Source: Elysia marginata
Lineage: Eukaryota; Mollusca; Gastropoda; Plakobranchidae
Direction of reading: 5' to 3'
DNA length: 21,934 bases
Assembly: GCA_019649035.1 (NCBI GenBank)
Contig: BMAT01002893.1
Location: forward strand, 8,679-30,612
Part shown: in pieces, positions 8,522 through 16,982 of the stretch
Layout: every line of letters begins with the position of its first letter
How positions within the stretch are numbered: position 1 is the first letter of the stretch
Program-made: the position numbers and the translations under genes
The notes under the pieces: generated by a model
Told to the model about the DNA's origin: nothing
Seen by the model: the letters and a program-made list of their open reading frames with translations, nothing else
Database searches by the model: none

Positions 8522-10291
8522 TTACCATTTCATGAGGATAGCGGGCACGATCAGCGTTATCAAGTTCAAACTAGAAAATGAGTTGCCGCTGTTGGTTTTC
8601 TTCGTGGTAATGTCTGAAACCAACGTCTTGGGTTTGGGTTGTGTGGTGCTGGTTGTGGGACTGTTAGTGGTACTGGTGGTCGTCGTGGTTGTGGTGGTTG
8701 TGGTGGAGGTGGTGGAGGTGGTGGAGGTGGTGGGATTGGTGGTGGAGTCGGTGTTCTCACAGTCACTTGTTTCGACATGTTGAATTTGTTTACATTTGCA
8801 CTCAAGCTGATCGTGATCCGCCGCCAATGAACAGTACTTGTCCGCTGCACATTTTTCTAACCAGCTACATCTGTCCGCCGGACCCGACAGCGTGCATTGC
8901 TGTAGGGTCGGTACCTTCGCCCTGACGTCTTCAGTGCCATATGTGTTCGAGAATGCAACCCCGTTGTCAGTGATGTATTCGATTTTTTTCACAACTACGT
9001 CTGATCTCATCCAAATCGCCACCGCATCATTGTAACTAAAACAGTACACAATGCCGGAAAGCAACGTCCATGTGTTCCGATAATCTTGTTTTATCTCGTC
9101 TGGCAGGGCTATTGTCTTTGTTGTGGAGGGGGTCATGGAATCAACAATCAGCTTGGTATGTGGGTGGTTTTGATTGCGGACACTGCATTCGATTTCTTTC
9201 TCTCCATCTGATACGGGAAAGTTTGTCACTTTCACGGTCACAACGACACGACCATTTTCGAGACTAATTATGCGATATCCTTCGTCTGAGCTGTAGCACG
9301 TATCAGAATTGACCGTTTTTAGTTCATTGAAATCAGACTCTGATATGTTGAATTCGTAATTGTACAGGTGATGTCTCTCGGGAATGGGCGTCTTTGGTGA
9401 AAAGTGATAAATTGAGATTTGGTTTTGAACGTGGCGGGAAATATTCAACTCAAGATGTTTGTACTCATAGTATGTGCACAAGTCTTCAGGACTTAAAGGT
9501 CTGAACGCGTAAATACCGGTGGAGTGGTTAAAGTATCCGTGTTCCAAATCACGTCTGTTTGTGATAAATATGCGGTTGGTTTGGCCTCTTTTTGATTTCA
9601 GTGATGCGGGTTCACTGCCATTTGATCTGGACAACGTCGCCACCGTGTGTAACCGAATGTCTGCGTGAATGTACGCTTTATTGGGGTTGGAGCCCTTGTT
9701 GCCGTCATAATATGTGGTCCAGTGGTTCAATCCATTCTCTCTTAATTGGCAATTATCCGGAACTACCCGATTTTTGTATTGTCCCTGGTTCAAGAGATCA
9801 GTGGAACGTTTGAGCGTTGTGCATGCTGCGGTAGCGGGGGATGCCGACCAGTATAAACAGTCTGACGTATTATCGAACTTCAAGGGTAGCAGGAAAGAAG
9901 GCTTAATTGTACCACCGGCTGTTGATTCCGGTCGATATGCCAACAATGAGCACTTATACACCGTTAATGTCAACTCTGTCTGCTCTCTATAAAATACGGC
10001 GTCTGCGGTACCAAGGATACCGCCTTGTTCAATTTTGATCTTAGGAATGCCGTTGGTCACCGGAGCGTCGATCTGACCTGTGTGAATCACTCTGAGATTT
10101 TCGTTGGGAAATGCGCATGCCAGTTCCGGTGGTGTGTAGACATCGCGCTCAGCACACGATTTATTGCTTTGATCCAGTACAACCGGATTGGATGTGTCAC
10201 TGTGCTCACAAAATTCTGTAGGGTTGGTTGTCGTACATTCGACCAACTGGCTGATGTAAAGCACACCGAGAATGGTTGTGATTAATGACAT
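8522..10291 (-). CDS. Surface glycoprotein family copy 2, GPI-anchor-like, 589 aa
   Basis: This is the one copy with a single uninterrupted frame. I start it at the ATG at 10291 (MSLITTILGVLYISQLVEC, a signal peptide) rather than 36 codons upstream, because the TATA-like box at 10343-10332 lies between the two and 41 bases before 10291. The ectodomain (about residues 20-430) has paired cysteines and several N-glycosylation sites (NTS, NGS, NHS, NIS twice). It is followed by an EGF-like knot (CTLSGPADRCSWLEKC, about 470-510), a Thr/Ser-rich stalk likely to be O-glycosylated (about 518-555), then TNSGNSF and a 13-residue hydrophobic end. The ending, with no cytoplasmic tail, fits a GPI signal. 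Role is inferred as a secreted or surface protein for attachment or immune evasion. Confidence 0.75.
   Translation of the reverse strand: MSLITTILGVLYISQLVECTTTNPTEFCEHSDTSNPVVLDQSNKSCAERDVYTPPELACAFPNENLRVIHTGQIDAPVTNGIPKIKIEQGGILGTADAVFYREQTELTLTVYKCSLLAYRPESTAGGTIKPSFLLPLKFDNTSDCLYWSASPATAACTTLKRSTDLLNQGQYKNRVVPDNCQLRENGLNHWTTYYDGNKGSNPNKAYIHADIRLHTVATLSRSNGSEPASLKSKRGQTNRIFITNRRDLEHGYFNHSTGIYAFRPLSPEDLCTYYEYKHLELNISRHVQNQISIYHFSPKTPIPERHHLYNYEFNISESDFNELKTVNSDTCYSSDEGYRIISLENGRVVVTVKVTNFPVSDGEKEIECSVRNQNHPHTKLIVDSMTPSTTKTIALPDEIKQDYRNTWTLLSGIVYCFSYNDAVAIWMRSDVVVKKIEYITDNGVAFSNTYGTEDVRAKVPTLQQCTLSGPADRCSWLEKCAADKYCSLAADHDQLECKCKQIQHVETSDCENTDSTTNPTTSTTSTTSTTTTTTTTTTSTTNSPTTSTTQPKPKTLVSDITTKKTNSGNSFSSLNLITLIVPAILMKW
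8640..8756 (-). repeat. Trinucleotide repeat coding the threonine stalk of copy 2
   Basis: On the coding strand this is an imperfect ACC/ACA/ACT repeat encoding a run rich in Thr with Ser, Pro and Asn. Copy 4 has a much shorter equivalent and copies 1 and 3 lack it. Length change by slippage is expected here. Confidence 0.7.
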
Positions 10292-10331
10292 GTTTGCGAT
10301 TGTGATTGTACAAAAAATGAATTTTGCTCTG

Positions 10332-10349
10332 TTTAAATAATAGTCTTTG
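10332..10349 (-). promoter_or_regulatory. Promoter of glycoprotein copy 2
   Basis: The block TTTAAATAATAGTCTTTG (plus strand) is identical to that of copy 1 and sits 41 bases before the ATG at 10291. CAAGCCTTGGTT follows at 10385-10396, 53 bases further upstream, the same spacing as in copy 1. Confidence 0.6.
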
Positions 10350-10456
10350 GTGAAGTAACCCAATGTTGGTAATTTCACGACAAGCAAGCCTTGGTTCATT
10401 CATTCAATGGCAAATAATGGAACAAAAACGATGTGCAAAACAAGTATACGTTTATT
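10350..10456 (-). repeat. Duplicated promoter flank, second copy
   Basis: This is the partner of the stretch at 8169-8276: the same order of short identical blocks, including GCAAGCCTTGGTTCATT, and a minus-strand AATAAATAAA at 10460-10451 that would end the transcript of copy 3. Confidence 0.6.
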
Positions 10457-10460
10457 TATT
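10451..10460 (-). terminator. Poly(A) signal after glycoprotein copy 3
   Basis: The minus strand reads AATAAATAAA about 60 bases after the end of copy 3, so two overlapping AATAAA hexamers are present. Confidence 0.45.
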
Positions 10461-10518
10461 CACGTGACAGAATCAATGGTAATAAAAAATAAACAACCGA
10501 AGTTCATGTGTTGCTGTG

Positions 10519-12302
10519 TTACAATAAAAACCTGAATGGGATTGTCATGAAGACACAGGATACAATCAGCGGCGTTATTGGTCTGAAAGTAAATGGGTTA
10601 CCGCTGTTTTTTTTTCGTTTTCTTTTTAAATCTTGCATTCGTAACCAGGCGATTTGTCCGTTTTTATTATCTTTGCAAGGTTTTTTTTGATGCGTTGCAC
10701 TCGTCGATGTCCTCACACTCGTTTGTTTTTTTGACATATTTAAATCCACTCGTGCACACTTTTTTAGTGACGCACAGGCCGTTCAGCGTGGCAAATATTT
10801 TTTTACATTTGCATTCATGATGACGATCCACCGCCAACGAACAGTACTTGTTCGCTCCACATTTTTCTAACCAGTTGCATCTGTCTGCCGGACCCGATAA
10901 AACGCAATGCTTTTGACTCAGTACCTTCGCCCTGGCGTCATCGTCGCTATATGTATTCGAAAAGGCAACCCCGTTGTCGGTGACGTATTCGATTTTTTTT
11001 AACGCCACGTCTGGTCTTACCCAAACCACCACTGTGTTGGTATAACTAATACAGTACACATTGTTGGAAAAGACCATCAGTCTCTTTTTGTATTTGTAGT
11101 CTTGTTCTATCGTGTGTGGCAAGGTTATCGCCTTTGTTGTGTAGGGTTTTGTTGAGTTAATTGTCATACGGGAGTAGGAATGGCTGGGGCGAACATGGCA
11201 CGTGGCTTCTTCCTTTTTCGACATGGGAAGTTTTGTCATGTTCACTGTCACAACGACACCACCATTTTCGAGACTTACAATACGATAACCTTCGTCGGAT
11301 CTGTAACACGGATCTGAATTCACCTTCTTTAGTTTCTGGAAATCAGACTCCGACATGTTGAATTCGTAATTGTACTGGCGATCTTTCTCGGCCAGGGGTG
11401 TCTTTGGTGAAAAGTGGTACATCGGGATTTGGTTTTGAACGTAGCGGAATATTTTTAAATCGACTTTTTTGTCCACGCTGTTTGCACACAAATCTTGAAA
11501 TGTTATAGGTTCGAACACATAAACACATTTGTGGCATATAGAGTATCCCCTTTCAAAATGTTGATGATTTTCGTCACGTAATCGCCTGTCGGCGAGTCCA
11601 TCTACATGCAGCATAGTTTCTTTACGATCCTTAGATCTGTACAACGTCGCGTTCTTGAATGACAAAATGTCGGCGTGGACATATTCTTTGTTGGCGTCGT
11701 CGCCACGGTTGTGGAACTGAAATGTGGTCTTTCCGTTAATGTCAGGTTGTAATCGACAATCATCCGGTACGGCCCAATGATCATCATCTCCGTTCATTTG
11801 ATCCCTGATGCGTCGGAGCGTCGTGCATGCCGCAGTATCCGGGAATTTCCACCAAAGTAAACAGTCTGTCACATTGTAGAACTCCAAAAATATAATTTTC
11901 TGTTTATTATTTTCCTGCTTTGGTCGATATGTGAATACTAAGCATTGAAGCACATCCCTGGTCACCACCTTTGTGTTTTTTTTTATAAAACACACCTTTT
12001 GCGTTACCCAAAATGTCATCCCTTCCTACGATTGTGATGTTTGGATTGTCTTTGGTTATCGTAGCGTTGGTGCGTCCCGTGTAAATCACTCTGAGGTTTG
12101 CGCTAGGAAACGTGTATGCCATTTCTGGTGGTGTGTAGACATCGCGCTCAGCACACAATTTCTTGCTTTTATCCAGTATAACTGGATTGGATGTCTGGTT
12201 GTCATAATTTTTGTGCCCACAATAATCTTTAGGGTCGGTTATTGCGCATGCAACAAACTGACTGATGTAAATCACACCATTAATTGTTGCGGTTAACGAC
12301 AT
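10519..12302 (-). pseudogene. Surface glycoprotein family copy 3, apparently broken
   Basis: The ATG at 12302 opens a signal peptide (MSLTATINGVIYISQFVAC), with the TATA-like block TTTAAATAATAG (plus strand) at 12357-12368, 55 bases upstream. An in-frame ATG further upstream lies before that box and is less likely. The parts are the family ectodomain (AERDVYTPPEMAYTFP; VPDDCRLQ), the EGF-like knot (CVLSGPADRCNWLEKC), part of a calcium-binding EGF-like module (CEDIDEC) and a short basic stretch before a hydrophobic end (NSGNPF then PITPLIVSCVFM). It lacks both the threonine stalk of copy 2 and the cysteine-rich domain of copies 1 and 4. The ectodomain is more divergent than in the other copies, for instance Tyr in place of the Cys in ELACTFP. 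The copy looks broken, about two breaks. Confidence 0.6.
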
Positions 12303-12356
12303 TTTTTGTTGCGTTGGGATTGTATTGTGACTGATTATTTTAATTGATTTGTTGGG

Positions 12357-12400
12357 TTTAAATAATAGCCATGTTGAAAACAAATCAAGCCTTTGTTTTG
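12357..12400 (-). promoter_or_regulatory. Promoter of glycoprotein copy 3
   Basis: The plus strand reads TTTAAATAATAG at 12357-12368 and TCAAGCCTTTGTTTTG at 12385-12400. The two elements are 28 bases apart, against 53 in copies 1 and 2. A further palindrome, CCAAGTCTTGG, lies at 12464-12474. Confidence 0.5.
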
Positions 12401-12565
12401 ATGGAAAATTGTCTCTGTGTGTGTATGTTGTGTCTTGTTCTCGTGTTATGTGTTTAATGTATACCAAGTCTTGGTTTGTCCGAGTTGTTGTTTATGACCA
12501 CTCATTCATACAATCGCAAACACAGATAGTATATTAAAAAAAAAGACCACAGTTCTGATAAGAAA

Positions 12566-12571
12566 TTTATT
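12566..12571 (-). terminator. Poly(A) signal overlapping the stop of copy 4
   Basis: The minus strand reads AATAAA across the TAA stop at 12569-12567, so the stop codon is part of the poly(A) signal. Confidence 0.55.
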
Positions 12572-14777
12572 GAAGCGCCACGAGGACGCCGTTCACGATC
12601 AGCGTTATCAGTTCGAAACTAGTAAATGCGTTGCCGCTGTTGGTTGTCGTCACGGTTATGTATGAAACTGCAGTCTGAGGTCTGGGTTGTACGATGTAAT
12701 CATTCAATTGGTTTAATGTCGACATGTCCAAACATTGGCGTTTTTGTCTGTGCGAAAATTTCAGATACTGTTTTCCGATGGGTTTGATATTATATATCAA
12801 TGATCGCTTTTTAATTCGAGTATGTGGAACGTCACCTTGATATATTTTGTTCCCGCTATACGTATCTAGTACCACACGCACATCGTTCGCATCTTCGTTA
12901 ATGGTGTTTTCGATTATCTTCGTTAGCTGCAGCAAAGACTCTAATTCCATCGGTTCGTTTGATGTCACGTACGGAGAACTCATAACACTGGTTTTTTTCT
13001 TATCGTCCAAGTATGCGAATTCTGCGCATAAAAACGGTTTGCACTCAATATCATGGGTGATGTTCTTCGGATCGATGCGACATTTGACGAGCATCGCCGA
13101 CAGAGGGTGGAAGTGGGAGCAGCAACGGATTATTCCGGGGTCTACCAGTCTGATTTCAAACGGGTATTCGCGCGCGGCAGTCGAGTCAGTGGTGGTGGGA
13201 CTGGTCATGGGAGTCGTAGTGGTGCTAGTGGTGGAGTCGATTTTCTTACACTCACTTGTTGTTTCGAGGCGTTGAATTAGTTTACATTTGCACTCAAGCT
13301 GATCGTGATCCGCCGCCAACGAACAGTACTTGTCCGCTCCACATTTTTCTCGCCAGTTAAATTTGTCCGCCGGACCCGATAGCGTGCACTGTTGTGGGGT
13401 CGGTACCTTCGTCCTGACATCTTCGACGCCATATTTGTTCGAGAAGGCAACTCCGTTGTTGGTGACGTATTTGATTTTGTTTAACGTCACATTTGGTCTA
13501 ACCCAAACCGCCACCGCGTCCTTATAACTAATACAGAACACATTGTCAGAAACCAACGCCCATTTCTTCCGTTGTTCATAATCTTGTTTTATCTCGTCCG
13601 GCAGGGCTATCGCCTTTGTTGTGTATGGGTTCGTGGAATCAACAATCACTTTGGTGTGGCGGTGGTTTTGATTGCTTACATGACACTCGATTTCGTCCTC
13701 CCCATCTGACTTGGGAAATTTTGTCACTTTCACGGCCACAACGACACCATTTTCGAGACTAATTATACGAGACCCTTCGTCCGAGCTATAGCACGGATTG
13801 GAATTAACCGTTGTTAGTTTCTTGAAATCGGACTCTGACATGTTGAATTCGTAATTGTACTGGCCATGTTCTTCGGCCAGAGGTGTCTTTGGCGAAAAGT
13901 GGTACATTGGAATTTGGTTTTGAACGTAGCGCGATATTTTCAATTCGTGCTTTTTGTCCTCATGGTATGTGCATCAGTCTTGAGAAGTTAAAGGTTTGAA
14001 CGCGTAAACCCCGGTGGGGTTCAGAGAGTATCCGCGTAGCAAGTCATCTCTATTTGTGATAGTTAAGTGGTTGTTTTGGCCTCTTTTTGATACCAGCGAT
14101 GCTCCTTTACCATCCTTTGATCTGGACAACGTCGCCAACGTGAATAAACGAATGTTGCCGTGGATATACGCGTACCTGTTATTCGAGCCCATGTTGCCAT
14201 CAAAATACGTGGTCCAATGGTTATGTATCACTTCCATCAATCGACAATCGTCCGGAACGGCGTAAGTAATATCATCATGACGTTTGTTCAATATATCCCT
14301 CATGCGTTGGATCGTCGTGCACGCAGACAGTTCCCACCAAAGTAAACAGTCTGTCGGTTTATCGAACTTCAAATATTCAATTTTACGATTGCGCGGTCCT
14401 CCATGTGTAAACAATGTGCACGCAAACACTTCTGTGTTCAACTTGCTTGTTTGTTTTTTATAAAACACACCGTTTGCATAACCCAAAGAGTCACCCCCTT
14501 CTTCTATTATAATCTTAGTTGCGTTGTTGGTTGTCGTAGCGTTGGTCTGCTCCGTGTAAAGCGCTCTGAAGTTTGCGCTTGGAAACGTGCATGCCAGTTC
14601 TGGTGGTGTGTAGACATCGCGTTCAGCACACGATTCATCGCTTTCATCCAGTACAACTGGATTGGATATCTCGTTGTCATAAATTTTGTGCCCGCAATAA
14701 TCCTTTGGGTTGGTTATTGTGCACGAAACCAAGTGGCTGATGTAAAGCACACCGAGAATGGTTGCGCTGAACGACAT
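12567..14777 (-). pseudogene. Surface glycoprotein family copy 4, apparently broken
   Basis: The ATG at 14777 opens a signal peptide (MSFSATILGVLYISHLVSC), 42 bases after a TATA-like block at 14819-14829. Parts in order: the family ectodomain (AERDVYTPPELACTFP; VPDDCRL; HWTTYFDGNMGSN); the EGF-like knot (CTLSGPADKFNWREKC, in which one expected Cys is not seen); a short Thr-rich linker; the cysteine-rich domain shared with copy 1 (about 13160-12700: RCCSHFHPLSAMLVKC, ECKPFLCAEF), with a furin-like RQKR just before its last Cys; and the GPI-like end TNSGNAF plus a hydrophobic tail. A furin-type site and this cysteine layout would suit a processed surface protein. The copy looks broken, about once, so it is the least damaged after copy 2. 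Confidence 0.65.
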
Positions 14778-14818
14778 TTTTGTTGTTGCGACTGATGATT
14801 TGTGATGATTTTTCGCAA

Positions 14819-14861
14819 TTTAAATAATATTCGTGGTGAAAGTACCTGAGGCCTTGTTTTG
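14819..14861 (-). promoter_or_regulatory. Promoter of glycoprotein copy 4
   Basis: The plus strand reads TTTAAATAATA at 14819-14829, 42 bases before the ATG at 14777, and GAGGCCTTGTTTTG at 14848-14861. The two elements are 29 bases apart, as in copy 3 and the RING gene. Confidence 0.5.
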
Positions 14862-14916
14862 TGATTTATAGAGCACGTTTTTGGGTGCAATAACCATTAA
14901 ACCACGCCTAGGTTTG

Positions 14917-16050
14917 TTATATACCAATCCCCCCCGGATAAACAGACATTTCTTGCGGGAAGTCATTAATGTATTTTTGTAACATGTTATTTGCTGTGCT
15001 GAAAAGTTGAAACGCCTCGACCTTATTGGTGGATTCTGTAAGGTTTTCATAAATCTTTGTCAATAACATTGTGATGAGCGTTGAGTATTTTTTGACGTTC
15101 AGTTGCTTGGCGCAAAATACGTTCACTGTGTCGGACAAAGCGATCGTGCTGTCGCAGAACGAAGGCACGATGTTGCCGTCGATGACAGCGTAAATCTGAA
15201 ACCTATTCGTCAACAGATCGTTGTAGTAATAAACAAGAAATGGGAGTTTTTGGTTTGTGAAGGAAACGTCCCAGTTTGTGCTGGTCGGTAGGACGAGGTC
15301 GCTGACAGATTTTTTCCCCTCTAATAAACGATCCGGCGAAACCTTCATTGTTTCAATAGTGTTCGTTGTTTGTTTTGTTTTGTCGCCGTCTGAATTAATT
15401 CTTAAGAATGCGCACAGAATTATTTCCACGATTGACCTGAACCACTGAGGGTAGGTCGTGGTTCTTAGCCCGATAAAGCCTCTGTGTACGATGGCGTGGG
15501 TTCTGACGTCAACACCGACGTACATATTTTGCGACACTGTTATCATTCCGAATTGTGTGTCTGGTACAAAGTCCACTTTCATTGAGAAACCGTCTGGGAA
15601 TTTTACCGTCGCGGACAGCGCTTCGCTTCGCAAAAGAATACCGTCAGTTGTCGCACCGCACACTATCGGGCCGTTTTCTTTGATTGTGTGAAGCATAACA
15701 GCGACGGATAACTGTTTCATGATGTTGTACCACCGCAGAGACGTCTTTTGTCGTTTCCCAATACTGATATTGACAATTCCTTTGACCTGCGGGTGTCGAC
15801 ACCGTACTTCGATGAGGAGATCGTGAATGAAACTCATGTATGGATCCAAATTGAATACACGAATTACGCTGGCGTAGTAATTGGAAAAATCAACGACGGC
15901 AAACGGTTCGTGACGGTCGTTTGTGTGGTAAATGACGCTACCGTTGGTGAAAAATTTGTCTGCGCTCGCTCCGGCGCTCATATGAACGAATGCAATGTAG
16001 TGTAACCAATCTGTATAAATTCGCTGTCGGCCACGTGCACAAATGGACAT
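14917..16050 (-). CDS. Family-B polymerase-like palm protein, 377 aa frame
   Basis: Near residue 50 the frame reads PFAVVDFSNYYASVIRVFNL, which matches polymerase motif A (DFxSLYPSxIxxxNL), including the metal-binding Asp (D54). About 75 residues later, IVCGATTDGILL matches motif C (YGDTDSxx), with Thr for the first Asp and the second Asp kept (D136). Motif B between them is unclear and the spacing is far shorter than in true polymerases. No exonuclease motifs are present. The rest (residues 160-377) has no recognised motif. Herpesvirus helicase-primase subunit UL8 is known to be a degenerate family-B polymerase, so a UL8-like replication role is a reasonable guess. The frame overlaps the next frame by 73 bases; whether these are one locus or two cannot be settled here. 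Confidence 0.55.
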   Translation of the reverse strand: MSICARGRQRIYTDWLHYIAFVHMSAGASADKFFTNGSVIYHTNDRHEPFAVVDFSNYYASVIRVFNLDPYMSFIHDLLIEVRCRHPQVKGIVNISIGKRQKTSLRWYNIMKQLSVAVMLHTIKENGPIVCGATTDGILLRSEALSATVKFPDGFSMKVDFVPDTQFGMITVSQNMYVGVDVRTHAIVHRGFIGLRTTTYPQWFRSIVEIILCAFLRINSDGDKTKQTTNTIETMKVSPDRLLEGKKSVSDLVLPTSTNWDVSFTNQKLPFLVYYYNDLLTNRFQIYAVIDGNIVPSFCDSTIALSDTVNVFCAKQLNVKKYSTLITMLLTKIYENLTESTNKVEAFQLFSTANNMLQKYINDFPQEMSVYPGGIGI

Positions 16051-16697
16051 ATGAGAGTCTGTATGATGTGTTTCAAAATAATGTGTCTCCGGATGACGTC
16101 GTCCGGTCCGTGAGGATACACATCATAACCGCCATGAACGTTAACTGGTTCGAATGTTACCAATAGATGCTTTGTTGAGGTGGGAACATTGTACGCGAAA
16201 GATCTGTCGGACGGTCTGGTGAATTTTAAAAACGAAATAAGACGATCTTTAAGCTCGGTTATAAACTGATGTCTGAAGCTGAATTTTGTCACGGCCTCGT
16301 CCTCTGTAAGTAGGTGTGAGGCATTTTCTCGCGTGGGTGGTATCGCCACATCTGCCAAATGTGGTAAATTGCGGAACAAATGATCTATGACTGTTTCTGT
16401 CATCACATAAGGGGTGCGGTCGTGAGTCAACCCGTCAATCTGTCTGTCGATTTCGGGTGCCGGTAGAATTTGGTGCCTGTCAAAAATATCATCTCTCTCC
16501 CACGTGAATAGACTTAGTGGTTTATTGTTGACGAAAGCATGTCTGAAGCAGTTACCTCCGGTGATCACACGGTTTTTTTTATTCAATTGCTGAATGAGCT
16601 TCGCAGAGAATTTTTTGGCGACATCGGAATACAGCAAGCAGTAGGGTTTGCTTTGAATTGTGCTCATGTAATAGCCACACAGAAAAAACTCTGCCAT
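15978..16697 (-). CDS. Hypothetical protein adjoining the polymerase-like frame, 239 aa
   Basis: The ATG at 16697 follows a TATA-like TATTTTTA at 16735-16728. I recognise no family. The 239 residues are mixed helical and strand, with no signal peptide or membrane segment. Features include TGGNCFRHAF near residue 46, an acidic patch (ERDDIFDRHQ), and a C-terminus rich in hydrophobic and aromatic residues (KHIIQTLICPFVHVADSEF). It overlaps the polymerase-like frame that follows, in another frame, and no spacer separates them. It could be the N-terminal part of the same replication protein or a separate overlapping gene; if the former, the locus carries about one break. It shares the 285-base intergenic region with the divergent DNA polymerase gene. 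Confidence 0.5.
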   Translation of the reverse strand: MAEFFLCGYYMSTIQSKPYCLLYSDVAKKFSAKLIQQLNKKNRVITGGNCFRHAFVNNKPLSLFTWERDDIFDRHQILPAPEIDRQIDGLTHDRTPYVMTETVIDHLFRNLPHLADVAIPPTRENASHLLTEDEAVTKFSFRHQFITELKDRLISFLKFTRPSDRSFAYNVPTSTKHLLVTFEPVNVHGGYDVYPHGPDDVIRRHIILKHIIQTLICPFVHVADSEFIQIGYTTLHSFI

Positions 16698-16982
16698 TGC
16701 TTGGAGTTGAAGTTTTGGATTCGTCCGTAAAAATACAACGCGATTGTTTTTTAAGCAGCGCGATAACGATGTCGATGTTATGTAAAATGTTCACCGCGAT
16801 ACAATGTGTAACGTATGCACTGTTAGTTTTTTGTTTTGTTATTGTTTTGTCGTGATTCAGAAGGCGTGTGTAAACAAAGCGAGGGACATTTTGAGCGCGC
16901 TGCGTTTTAATAAACACACACTACAGCACGTACGGCCTATAAATTAATAGAAATGTAACTTTTGTCTGTTTCTGAGATAAAC
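16698..16982. promoter_or_regulatory. Divergent promoter region between the polymerase-like locus and DNA polymerase
   Basis: No gene lies here. Facing left, TATTTTTA (16735-16728) precedes the ATG at 16697. Facing right, CTATAAATTAATAG (16938-16951) precedes the polymerase ATG at 16983 by about 45 bases. Shared control of two probable replication genes is likely. Confidence 0.55.

Noticed and set aside
8566-8850. Proline-rich minus-strand frame
   Set aside because: It is a shadow of the threonine stalk of glycoprotein copy 2 read in another frame.
10292-10399. Upstream in-frame extension of glycoprotein copy 2
   Set aside because: It runs through the promoter block and would bury the signal peptide inside the protein.
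6943-14777. Homology of the glycoprotein ectodomain to rhabdovirus G or herpesvirus gB (class III fusion proteins)
   Set aside because: A loose similarity in cysteine spacing was noticed, but no fusion loops or clear motif alignment supports it.
16962-16982. Seven extra N-terminal codons of the polymerase
   Set aside because: They begin with TTG; the first ATG, at 16983, lies at the expected distance from the TATA box.
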